Origin: Amorphus coralli DSM 19760
GTDB taxonomy: Bacteria; Pseudomonadota; Alphaproteobacteria; Rhizobiales; Amorphaceae
NCBI RefSeq assembly: GCF_000374525.1
Contig: NZ_KB894578.1
Location: 62,001-126,000 of the forward strand
DNA length: 64,000 nt
Direction: 5' to 3'
Shown here: in pieces, positions 24,739 to 32,369 of the stretch
Numbering within the stretch: position 1 is the first letter of the stretch
How the letters are laid out: each line of letters starts with the position of its first letter
The notes under the pieces: model-generated
Databases searched by the model: none
Seen by the model: only the letters and a program-made list of their open reading frames with translations
What the model was told of the DNA's origin: nothing
Translations under genes and position numbers: made by a program

Positions 24739-25626
24739 ATGAGCGGTTTTCAGATCGACACGTCGGTTCGGCCCGAGGTGAAGGGCTTCTTCGATCCGGC
24801 CACCAACACCATCAGCTACGTGGTCAAGGATCCGGGCTCCAACGCCTGCGCCATCGTCGATTCCGTCATGGACATCGACTACGCCGCTGGCCGCATCACC
24901 TACGACCACGCCGACGAGATCATCGACTGGGTGACCTCCCATGATCTCAATGTCGAGTGGCTGATCGAAACCCATGTCCACGCGGACCACCTGTCGGCGG
25001 CCCCCTACATCCAGGACCGGCTCGGCGGCAAGATCGGGATCGGTCGCAACATCACGGTGGTTCAGGACACCTTCGGCAAGGTGTTCAACGAGGGCACCGA
25101 GTTCCAGCGCGATGGCTCGCAGTTCGACCGGCTGTTCGACGACGGCGACACCTACAGCGTCGGCGGCATGACATGCCTTGCCATCCACACGCCCGGCCAC
25201 ACCCCGGCCTGCATGACGCACGTGATGGGAGACGCCGCCTTCGTGGGCGACACGCTGTTCATGCCGGACGGCGGATCCGCCCGGGCCGACTTTCCCGGCG
25301 GCGATGCCGGCGTGCTCTACGATTCCATCCAGAAGGTGCTCAGCCTGCCGGACGAGACGCGGCTGTTCATGTGCCACGACTACGGGCCGAACGGGCGCGA
25401 CATCCAGTGGGAGACCACCGTCGGCGAGGAGAAGGCCCACAACATCCACGTCGGTGGCGGCAAGACGAAGGAAGAATTCGTCAGGTTCCGCACCGAGCGC
25501 GACGCCCAGCTCGCCATGCCGAAACTGATCATCCCGTCGCTGCAGGTGAACATGCGAGGCGGCGAGCTGCCGCCGGCCGACGAAGATGGCAAGCGCTTCC
25601 TCAAGGTGCCTCTGAACGGGCTCTGA
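24739..25626 (+). CDS. blh: Blh/ETHE1-type persulfide dioxygenase (metallo-beta-lactamase fold)
   Basis: A 295-residue metallo-hydrolase-fold enzyme. It has the HxHxDH motif (His79, His81, Asp83, His84 in ETHVHADHLSAA), His154 (TPGHTP), Asp171 (FVGDTLFMPD) and His213 (FMCHDYGPNG). Related ETHE1/Blh proteins are mononuclear-iron dioxygenases that oxidise glutathione persulfide to sulfite. The start is ATG 24739 with AAGGAGGAAATC. The frame is open far upstream (24004), but that part only overlaps the two yeeE genes in another frame. Product sulfite could leave through the channel at 21671 or be handled elsewhere. Confidence 0.92.
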   Translation: MSGFQIDTSVRPEVKGFFDPATNTISYVVKDPGSNACAIVDSVMDIDYAAGRITYDHADEIIDWVTSHDLNVEWLIETHVHADHLSAAPYIQDRLGGKIGIGRNITVVQDTFGKVFNEGTEFQRDGSQFDRLFDDGDTYSVGGMTCLAIHTPGHTPACMTHVMGDAAFVGDTLFMPDGGSARADFPGGDAGVLYDSIQKVLSLPDETRLFMCHDYGPNGRDIQWETTVGEEKAHNIHVGGGKTKEEFVRFRTERDAQLAMPKLIIPSLQVNMRGGELPPADEDGKRFLKVPLNGL

Positions 25627-25710
25627 GCCCATGTCGGGGCGGGCGGTCGACCAGCGTCGGGCCGCCCGCGCCGCAACAAACCGAGAAGACCAGCCTTCCA
25701 GGAGGATTCC

Positions 25711-27393
25711 ATGGATATCCGGACCATCGATGACACGCTCTCCGTCGGCCCGCAGATCGGAGTAGCCGACCTCGCCGAGATCCGGCGGCAGGGCTACCGG
25801 TCCGTCATCTGCAACCGTCCCGATGCGGAAAGCGCCGACCAGCCCGGCCACGCCGAGATCCAGACCATGGCGGAGGACGTGGGGCTGGAGTTCCGCTACC
25901 TGCCGGTTACGGCCGGCAAGGTGACAGACGCGGACGCCGATGCCTTCGCCGCGGCGCTGCGCGACCTGCCAGGACCTGTCTTTGCCTATTGCCGCACCGG
26001 CACGCGGTCGGCGACGCTCTGGTCCCTAGCCCAGGCGGAAAGTCGCCCGCTGCCGGAGATCCTCGGCAAGACCAAGGCCGCCGGCTACGACATGAACGGC
26101 GTCGCTCGCCGCATCACGAATGCTGGTCGCACTCCGACCAACATGGGGGATGTCCATCATCAGGTGGTCGTCATCGGTGGCGGCGCCGGGGGTATCTCGG
26201 TGGCTGCCAGTCTCAAAGCGCGCATGCCGGGCCTCGACGTGGCCATCATCGATCCGGCCGACATCCACTATTATCAGCCGGGCTGGACCATGGTCGGCGG
26301 CGGCATCTTCGAGGCCAGCGACACCGCCAAGACCATGGGCAGCCTGATCCCGCGCGGCGTGCACTGGATCAAGGCGGCCGTCGCGGCTTTCGAACCGGAG
26401 AACGACGCGGTCGTGCTCGATGGCTGCCGGGTGGTGAAATATGACCGGCTGGTCGTATGCCCCGGGCTCAAGCTCGACTGGGGCGCCGTCGAGGGGCTGG
26501 AAGAGACGCTCGGCCGCAACGGCGTCACCTCCAACTACCGCTACGACCTGGCGCCCTACACCTGGAAGCTGGTCTCCGAGATGAGCCGGGGCAGGGCGCT
26601 GTTCACCCAGCCGCCGATGCCGATCAAATGTGCCGGAGCGCCTCAGAAGGCGCTCTATCTGTCGGGCGACGCCTGGCGCCGCCGTGGCGTGCTGAAGGAC
26701 ATCGACATTCAGTTCATGAACGCCGGCGGCGTGCTCTTCGGCGTCAAGGACTATGTCCCGGCGCTGATGGAATATGTGAAGAAATACGATGCCACGCTGA
26801 ACTTCTTCCATAATCTCGTGGCCATCGACGGGTCGGCGAAGACGGCCACCTTCAAGGTGGCCGAACCTGAGAAGGAGCCGCGCGAGGTCGCCGTCGAGTT
26901 CGACATAATCCACGTCTGCCCGCCGCAGACCGCGCCGGACTTCATCCGCGTGTCGCCGCTGGCCGATACGGCCGGCTGGGTCGACGTCGACCAGGCAACG
27001 CTGCGTCACAAGCGCTTCGACAATATCTGGTCGCTCGGCGACGTCATGAACGCGCCCAACGCCAAGACCGCAGCGGCAGCGCGCAAGCAGGCGCCGACGG
27101 TTGCGGAAAACATCGTCGCCGACATCGGCGGCCATTCGCCGGTGGCCCAGTATGACGGCTACGGCTCGTGCCCGCTGACCGTGGAGCGCGGCAAGATCGT
27201 GCTCGCCGAGTTCGGCTACGGCGGTGCTCTCAAGCCATCCTTTCCGTCTTGGCTGATCGACGGCACGAAGCCGACCCGGGCCGCATGGCTCCTGAAGGAG
27301 CGCATCCTCCCGCCGGTTTACTGGAAGGCGATGCTCCGGGGCCGCGAATGGATGGCGAAGCCCGAGAAGGTCACGGCGCGGTCCACCGACTGA
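25711..27393 (+). CDS. DUF442 (rhodanese/phosphatase-like) fused to SQR-like flavoprotein
   Basis: A 560-residue two-domain protein. Residues 1-140 are a DUF442/TIGR01244 domain with the loop YCRTGTRS (Cys94 to Arg99, six residues as in rhodaneses). Residues 150-550 are an SQR-like flavoprotein: VVVIGGGAGGISVAASL (FAD), DIHYYQPGWTMVGGG, PIKCAGAPQKALYL (cysteine), SLGDVMNAPNAKTAAAARKQAP and GSCPLT. Such a fusion could oxidise sulfide and hand the sulfane sulfur to the neighbouring thiol site. No signal peptide is seen, so it acts at the cytoplasmic membrane face. The start has CCAGGAGGATTCC. It follows Blh by 84 bp with a GC-rich hairpin between. Confidence 0.92.
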   Translation: MDIRTIDDTLSVGPQIGVADLAEIRRQGYRSVICNRPDAESADQPGHAEIQTMAEDVGLEFRYLPVTAGKVTDADADAFAAALRDLPGPVFAYCRTGTRSATLWSLAQAESRPLPEILGKTKAAGYDMNGVARRITNAGRTPTNMGDVHHQVVVIGGGAGGISVAASLKARMPGLDVAIIDPADIHYYQPGWTMVGGGIFEASDTAKTMGSLIPRGVHWIKAAVAAFEPENDAVVLDGCRVVKYDRLVVCPGLKLDWGAVEGLEETLGRNGVTSNYRYDLAPYTWKLVSEMSRGRALFTQPPMPIKCAGAPQKALYLSGDAWRRRGVLKDIDIQFMNAGGVLFGVKDYVPALMEYVKKYDATLNFFHNLVAIDGSAKTATFKVAEPEKEPREVAVEFDIIHVCPPQTAPDFIRVSPLADTAGWVDVDQATLRHKRFDNIWSLGDVMNAPNAKTAAAARKQAPTVAENIVADIGGHSPVAQYDGYGSCPLTVERGKIVLAEFGYGGALKPSFPSWLIDGTKPTRAAWLLKERILPPVYWKAMLRGREWMAKPEKVTARSTD

Positions 27394-27541
27394 TCGCGGG
27401 CGGGGCCGGCTCCGACGCGCTGGCCCCGGACCGCGTGCTTGCGAACGGGCTGTCCCGGCTGCGCCATCGTTCTGATGCCGGAGCCGGCCAGCCGGCGGAG
27501 CCGCATTGCGCGCGGCGCCCGTCTCATTTGAAGGCAGATCC

Positions 27542-29275
27542 ATGCAGCGCCTTGCCCGCTTCGTCCCGGTTCTCGACTGGGGCCGCCGCTACGACCGCAA
27601 CGCCCTGTCCAATGACCTGATTGCGGCGCTGATCGTGACGATCATGCTGATCCCGCAATCGCTTGCCTATGCGCTTTTGGCCGGCCTGCCGCCGGAAGCG
27701 GGCATCTACGCCTCCATCGTGCCGATCCTGCTCTACTCGATCTTCGGGACCAGTCGCGCGCTCGCCGTCGGTCCGGTGGCCGTCGTCTCGCTGATGACCG
27801 CAATGGCGATCGGCCAGGTGGCGGAGCAGGGGACGGCGGGCTACGCGGTGGCGGCGCTGACGCTGGCTCTCCTGTCGGGCGGCTTTCTGCTGCTCCTCGG
27901 CATCTTCCGGCTGGGCATCCTCGCCAATTTCCTCAGCCATCCGGTAATCGCCGGGTTCATCACCGCGTCCGGCATCCTCATCGCCACCAGCCAGCTTGGC
28001 CACATCCTCGGGATCAGGGCCGGCGGCTTTACCCTGGTCGAGATGGTTGAGGCGCTCGTGGTCCAGCTGGGCTCGATCAACCCGGTCACGCTGGTCATCG
28101 GCGTGCTGGCCACCGGCTTTCTCTTCTGGGTGCGCAAAGGGCTGAAGCCGCTGCTGCGGCGGATCGGCGTCGGTCCCCGCCTTGCCGACATCGCCACCAA
28201 GGCCGGTCCCGTCGCGGCGGTGGTGGTCACCACACTCGCCGCCTGGGGGCTCGGCCTGGCGGACCGTGGCGTCGCCATCGTCGGCGAGGTGCCCCAGAGC
28301 CTGCCACCCTTCACCATGCCCGGCCTGACGATGGATCTGATTTCCGAGCTGGTGCTGCCCGCGGTGCTCATCTCCATCATCGGATTCATGGAAAGCGTCT
28401 CCGTCGCCCAGACACTGGCCGCCAAGAAACGCCAGCGCATCAATCCCGACCAGGAGCTCATCGGCCTCGGCGCCGCCAATCTCGGCGCGGCCTTCACAGG
28501 CGGCTACCCGGTGACGGGCGGCTTCGCCCGCTCCGTGGTCAACTTCGATGCCGGCGCCGAGACGCCGGCCGCCGGCGCCTACACCGCCGTGGGGCTGGCG
28601 GTTGCCTCCTTGGCGCTTACGCCACTGGTCTACTTTCTGCCCAAGGCGACGCTCGCCGCCACCATCATCGTGGCCGTTCTGAGCCTCGTCGATTTCTCCA
28701 TCCTGAAGAAGACGTGGCGCTACTCGCGAGCCGATTTCGCTGCCGTTGCCGCCACCATCGTGCTGACGCTCGGGGCCGGCGTCGAGGTGGGCGTCGCCGC
28801 CGGCGTGCTGCTCTCCGTCGCGCTGCATCTCTCCAAGACGGCGCGCCCCCACGTCGCCGAAGTGGGGCTTGTGCCGGGCACCCAGCACTTCCGCAACATC
28901 AAGCGCTACACCGTCGAGACCGATCCGAAGGTGCTGACATTGCGCGTCGATGAAAGCCTCTATTTCGTCAACGTTCGCTTCCTGGAGGACCTCGTCCAGG
29001 ACCGGGTGACCGAGGGGAGCGGCATTCGCGACGTCATCTTGATGTTCTCTGCGGTCAACGAGGTGGATTTCTCCGCCGTTGAGACGCTCGAGGCGGTCAA
29101 CCACAGGCTCAAGGACCTCGGGGTGGGGTTGCATCTCAGCGAGGTAAAGGGACCGGTCATGGATCGGTTGAAGACCGCGCATTTCCTGCAGGACCTGAAT
29201 GGCCGGGTGTTTCTGTCCCAGTACGATGCTTGGACGGCCCTGACCGGTCCGTCGCCCTTCAAGGCCGCGGGATAG
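27542..29275 (+). CDS. SulP-family sulfate/anion transporter with STAS domain
   Basis: A 577-residue permease. About 12 helices span residues 20-430, with the signature IVTIMLIPQSLAYALLAGLPPEAGIYASIVP (about 28-58, given here in part) and NLGAAFTGGYPVTGGFARSVVNFDAGA (about 325). A C-terminal STAS domain lies at about 460-565 (ILMFSAVNEVDFSAVETLEAV). SulP proteins move sulfate, bicarbonate, molybdate or other anions. At the end of the sulfide-oxidation block, sulfate movement is the simplest idea. ATG 27542 is preferred; an upstream in-frame start at 27506 lacks a better ribosome-binding site. Confidence 0.92.
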   Translation: MQRLARFVPVLDWGRRYDRNALSNDLIAALIVTIMLIPQSLAYALLAGLPPEAGIYASIVPILLYSIFGTSRALAVGPVAVVSLMTAMAIGQVAEQGTAGYAVAALTLALLSGGFLLLLGIFRLGILANFLSHPVIAGFITASGILIATSQLGHILGIRAGGFTLVEMVEALVVQLGSINPVTLVIGVLATGFLFWVRKGLKPLLRRIGVGPRLADIATKAGPVAAVVVTTLAAWGLGLADRGVAIVGEVPQSLPPFTMPGLTMDLISELVLPAVLISIIGFMESVSVAQTLAAKKRQRINPDQELIGLGAANLGAAFTGGYPVTGGFARSVVNFDAGAETPAAGAYTAVGLAVASLALTPLVYFLPKATLAATIIVAVLSLVDFSILKKTWRYSRADFAAVAATIVLTLGAGVEVGVAAGVLLSVALHLSKTARPHVAEVGLVPGTQHFRNIKRYTVETDPKVLTLRVDESLYFVNVRFLEDLVQDRVTEGSGIRDVILMFSAVNEVDFSAVETLEAVNHRLKDLGVGLHLSEVKGPVMDRLKTAHFLQDLNGRVFLSQYDAWTALTGPSPFKAAG

Positions 29276-29309
29276 TCGCATCCGAAAAGGTGTGGCCCCC
29301 AGAACGCAA

Positions 29310-29340
29310 GACGGCCGAGCAGCATCGCCGCCCGGCCGTC
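29310..29340. terminator. Inverted repeat between convergent genes
   Basis: GACGGCCG (29310-29317) and CGGCCGTC (29333-29340) form an 8-bp stem with a 15-nt loop, 35 bp after the SulP stop and before the end of the convergent Gly-rich gene. No long U-run is seen on either side, so termination is only probable. Confidence 0.5.
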
Positions 29341-29414
29341 GCCTTATCGTTTGATCCGCGGGGACCGCTTCCCCTCAGAGCGGGCTCCGCGACAATCACC
29401 TCGTGCTTGACGGA

Positions 29415-30350
29415 CTAGCGCAGCTCGTTGGCGAGCATGCAGAGATCCTGCAGCGACCGCGGATTGCGGTTCGGGTTCTCCAGCACGGAGGCGCACTGGG
29501 CCATCAGAGCTTCTTTCCGATCCGGCGCCATGGCCGCGAGCCGATTGCCGAGCGTCGCGGTGGTGAGGGTGCCCGTGCTCGCCGCGCGCGACACCGTTGC
29601 CGACGTGTCCGGCACATCCGTTGGGGCGGTGTTGGTGGAAAAGCTCGTGTTGCCGCCACCGAAGAGGCCGGACAGGAAGCCGCCACCTTGGCCGCCACCC
29701 TGGCCGCCACCAGCGCCCGCGACGCCTTCGCCGCCGGAGCCGCCACCTGGCGTGCCGCCGCCGGTTCCTGGGCTCCCTCCGCCGGCGCCGCCAACAGAAG
29801 CGGACGCCGAAGCGCCCGAACCGCCGACCGAGGCCCCCACACCGGCACCGGTTCCGCCCGAACCACCCACCGAGGCAGTGCCCGTCGCTCCGATACCCGA
29901 CGACCCGCCGACCGACGCTCCGGCGCCCGCATTCACGCCCGAGCCCACCGAGGCGCCGACCCCGGCGTTCACGCCCTGGCTGCCACCAACACTGGCTCCA
30001 AGGCCGGCTGTCGCAGCGTTGGAGCCACCGACTGTCGCGTCTGTTCCGGCGTTGACTCCGTTGGTGCCACCGACCGACGCGGCAGCACCAACTCCGAGAC
30101 CGGACGATGACGTGCTGCCGAGCCCGGCACCGGCATTGACGCCGTTGGATCCGCCCACGCTGGCTCCCAGGCCGACGCCGCGGTTGCTGACGCCCAGTCC
30201 GACACCGACGCCGGCCGCCCCGACACCGACAGCCTCATTGTTTGCGCCGATGCCCTGAGCCGCCGCGGGAAGACTTGTGAAGGCGAAGCAAGAAAGCGCC
30301 GAAACCGCGGCGAGTGAGGCGAGTGTGGTCCCATTCTTGATCTTCCACAT
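29415..30350 (-). CDS. Secreted glycine-rich repeat protein of unknown function
   Basis: A 311-residue protein with a Sec signal peptide (about 1-32, ending LPAAAQG). Residues 35-210 are repeats built on ASVGG(S/T)NGVNAGxGA and shorter GVGxG units, almost free of charge and of bulky side chains. A Gly/Pro/Ser linker (GGGSPGTGGGTPGGGSGG) follows, then a C-terminal domain of about 55 residues with two cysteines (ALMAQCASVLENPNRN and LQDLCMLANELR). The pattern suggests an extracellular fibre or matrix with an anchoring or assembly domain. The ribosome-binding site GGAGGAGATC is strong. It is flanked upstream by an unusually AT-rich leader. No known family is recognised. Confidence 0.85.
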   Translation of the reverse strand: MWKIKNGTTLASLAAVSALSCFAFTSLPAAAQGIGANNEAVGVGAAGVGVGLGVSNRGVGLGASVGGSNGVNAGAGLGSTSSSGLGVGAAASVGGTNGVNAGTDATVGGSNAATAGLGASVGGSQGVNAGVGASVGSGVNAGAGASVGGSSGIGATGTASVGGSGGTGAGVGASVGGSGASASASVGGAGGGSPGTGGGTPGGGSGGEGVAGAGGGQGGGQGGGFLSGLFGGGNTSFSTNTAPTDVPDTSATVSRAASTGTLTTATLGNRLAAMAPDRKEALMAQCASVLENPNRNPRSLQDLCMLANELR

Positions 30351-30359
30351 GATCTCCTC

Positions 30360-30476
30360 CTTAGGTTCATGCGAGTCGAGAAGCCCACCACTTCCGACTA
30401 TCCGAGATCATCTGGCGCAATGACTTTATCAGTCAAATGGAATTAGAATAATTATTTGGTATTATGCTTGTATTGC
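30360..30476. other. AT-rich promoter region of the Gly-rich protein gene
   Basis: About 110 bp that are far more AT-rich than the surroundings, especially 30420-30475 (runs such as ATTAGAATAATTATTTGG). The region lies directly upstream of the Gly-rich gene (reading left). TTGACT-like and TAAT-rich elements can be picked on the minus strand but not fixed with confidence. Confidence 0.4.
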
Positions 30477-30534
30477 GCATCAAACAACTTTGTTTGATGC
30501 AAAACGGCTTCGCCTGATGAGATCAGGCGAAGCC
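30477..30534 (-). terminator. Two consecutive perfect hairpins after the DUF805 gene
   Basis: GGCTTCGCCTGAT / ATCAGGCGAAGCC (30506-30518 and 30522-30534) is a perfect 13-bp stem, followed on the minus strand by TTTT. Next is GCATCAAACA / TGTTTGATGC (30477-30486 and 30491-30500), a perfect 10-bp stem with a 4-nt loop. The first is a good terminator for the leftward DUF805 gene ending at 30586. The second lies immediately beyond it, at the edge of the AT-rich region. Confidence 0.75.
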
Positions 30535-30585
30535 GGAACCGGAGCGTCGTGGCAGGCTGATGGATGTCTGGAGCGGGCTGGCCGC

Positions 30586-30963
30586 TCAGGCCATCGCGTT
30601 GCGCGGATCGGGACCGTAGTCATTCGGCCCCTCGTCTCCGCGCTGAACATGGAAGATCAGGATCACGATCATTCCGATGAGCGGCACGAGCAGGATGAGG
30701 TACCACCAGGCGGTTCGACCGACATCGTGCAGGCGTCGGAAACCGGCAGCGAGGGAGGGCAGCAGATGGACAAGGCTAACGAGGCTCGAGACCGGATCGT
30801 AATAGGAGCCATCGGTCCACCCGAATCCGAGCATCCCATCGATGAGGCCGGCGATGATCAGAAGGATGATGTAGGCGAGGATGTACAGCCAGTAGTCCTT
30901 GCGCGCGATACGACCGCTGAAGGTCACGTAGTTGCGCATTACCCCGAGATAGCTGTCGATCAT
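30586..30963 (-). CDS. DUF805 membrane protein
   Basis: A 125-residue protein of the DUF805 (YhaH/YhaI) family. It has FSGRIARKDYWLYILAY at the start, two further hydrophobic segments, the central LHDVGRTAWWYLILLVPLIG and the usual polar end GDEGPNDYGPDPR. Function of the family is unknown; it is an inner-membrane protein. The start is ATG 30963 with GAGGCAG upstream. An open frame continues to 31125, but the homology starts at this Met. Confidence 0.9.
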   Translation of the reverse strand: MIDSYLGVMRNYVTFSGRIARKDYWLYILAYIILLIIAGLIDGMLGFGWTDGSYYDPVSSLVSLVHLLPSLAAGFRRLHDVGRTAWWYLILLVPLIGMIVILIFHVQRGDEGPNDYGPDPRNAMA

Positions 30964-31125
30964 CTGCCTCTTCCCCCGCTCGCCACGCCCCCCGCAGATC
31001 CGCAGACAGTCTAGCATGACCGGCGGCGGTGGAAAGATCGACGATTGCAGGGTGTTGGACAAGGCGGGTGTGTCAGGCGCAACTCGGACATGCTTCGCGG
31101 CGAGACCGCAACACGGGAGAAGCAC

Positions 31126-31554
31126 ATGACAGCGCTGTTTTCATTCTGGCCGGTCTGGGCCGTCTTCGCGGCGCTCACCGCGATCTTCGCCAAGATCGGC
31201 GTCCAATCCGTCGGCTCGGACTTTGCCACCTTCCTTCGGACCCTGGTCATCGTCCCCGCGCTGGCGCTGCTTCTGACCGTCACCGGCGGCTGGCAGAGCC
31301 TGCAGTCGGTCGCGCCGCGCTCGGCCGTCTTCCTCGTCCTGTCCGGGCTCGCGACGGGCGCGTCGTGGCTGTGTTATTTCCGCGCGTTGAAGCTCGGGGA
31401 CGCGGCGCGCGTCGCTCCCGTCGACAAGCTGTCGGTGGTCATGGTGGCTGTGTTTGGCGTTGCCTTCCTCGGCGAGCGACTGTCGACCATCAACTGGATC
31501 GGTGTCTGTCTCATCGCCGCCGGGGCCATTCTCGTCGCTTACAGGCCTCTCTGA
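31126..31554 (+). CDS. Single-domain EamA-family transporter
   Basis: A 142-residue protein with about five membrane helices and one EamA unit: WAVFAALTAIFAKIGV near the start and APVDKLSVVMVAVFGVAFLGERLSTINWIGVCLIAAGAILVAY at the end, the helix order of one half of a drug/metabolite transporter. Single-unit members probably work as dimers. ATG 31126 follows GGGAGAAGC. It is divergent from the DUF805 gene. The substrate is unknown. Confidence 0.88.
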   Translation: MTALFSFWPVWAVFAALTAIFAKIGVQSVGSDFATFLRTLVIVPALALLLTVTGGWQSLQSVAPRSAVFLVLSGLATGASWLCYFRALKLGDAARVAPVDKLSVVMVAVFGVAFLGERLSTINWIGVCLIAAGAILVAYRPL

Positions 31555-31570
31555 ACGGTTCTAAGCGTGG

Positions 31571-31801
31571 TCACATCGCTTTCAGGGCTGCGCCTCCGAA
31601 TTCGGTAATGGTCGCGCATCGCTTTTCATCGAACTGAACGAACTGCTTGCGCTCCAGTCCGCTAAGCACGTTGGCGACGATGTTCCGGTCCATGTCCTGA
31701 AGGTCGCTGGCGATCGTTTCTGCGGCGAGATACTCGCCGTGGTCGGTGTGCAGGCGCGCCATCGCGTCGAGCACTGCGAATTCCTGTTGGGAAAGCCTCA
31801 T
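31571..31801 (-). CDS. Small winged-helix-like hypothetical protein
   Basis: A 76-residue protein, MRLSQQEFAVLDAMARLHTDHG then EYLAAETIASDL, NIVANVLSGLERKQFVQFDE and an ITEFGGAAL end. The helix order, with a turn and a two-stranded end, looks like a winged-helix domain of MarR size cut down to its DNA-binding core. No family can be named. It is convergent with the EamA gene, 16 bp apart. Confidence 0.6.
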   Translation of the reverse strand: MRLSQQEFAVLDAMARLHTDHGEYLAAETIASDLQDMDRNIVANVLSGLERKQFVQFDEKRCATITEFGGAALKAM

Positions 31802-31987
31802 CGGACGAACTCCTGTCCACTCGGCATCGGGCCCCGGCCGGTTTTTGGGCTTGGCTCATGCTGTGCGGGAAACGGTCGCGCGGGGCCCCGCGTTCCGTCC
31901 GGTCGCGGGAACATTGAGTCGTGGAATGCCGTTTCCTGCTTTGATTCCGCCGGCGAGCGGAAGCGGATCCGAACAGGGAGCGATCAG

Positions 31988-32311
31988 ATGGCCGATGTCA
32001 GCCGTTTGCCGGAACAGCGCGTACGCGAGAAGGCTTACCAGATCTGGGTAGAGGAAGGGCGGCCGGAAGGCCGAGAGCTCGATCACTGGGAGCGTGCGAG
32101 CGAGCTCGTCGCAATCGAGCAGGACAATGATGCGACCCTCGTGCCACGCGAAACGGGCGTGGGTGACGATGTGGAGCCGCCCGAGGCTCTGGAAAATCTC
32201 GGCGAATTCCCGGAACTGGTCGACCAGGGAACGGGCGAGACCGCGCCCTCGCGTGATCGGGCCGAGGCCACAGCAACGGACAAGCCAGCAAAGCCCGCCC
32301 GCAAGCGCTGA
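31988..32311 (+). CDS. DUF2934 domain protein
   Basis: A 107-residue acidic protein. Residues 8-40 (RVREKAYQIWVEEGRPEGRELDHWERASELV) are the DUF2934 motif, common in rhizobial genomes and often near stress genes. The remainder is low-complexity, acidic, then Lys/Ala-rich (KPAKPARKR). The start is ATG 31988. Function is unknown. Confidence 0.82.
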   Translation: MADVSRLPEQRVREKAYQIWVEEGRPEGRELDHWERASELVAIEQDNDATLVPRETGVGDDVEPPEALENLGEFPELVDQGTGETAPSRDRAEATATDKPAKPARKR

Positions 32312-32318
32312 CGGAAGC

Positions 32319-32369
32319 CCGGGCCCGCTCTTCGGGCCCGGCTGACCGTCTCTCCTGGTAACCGGTCAG
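32319..32369. terminator. Paired hairpins between DUF2934 gene and cysNC
   Basis: CCGGGCCCG / CGGGCCCGG (32319-32327 and 32333-32341) is a 9-bp stem with a 5-nt loop. It is followed by CTGACCG / CGGTCAG (32342-32348 and 32363-32369), which reaches into the cysNC stop. Both lie between two convergent genes and can serve either strand. No U-run is present. Confidence 0.55.
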
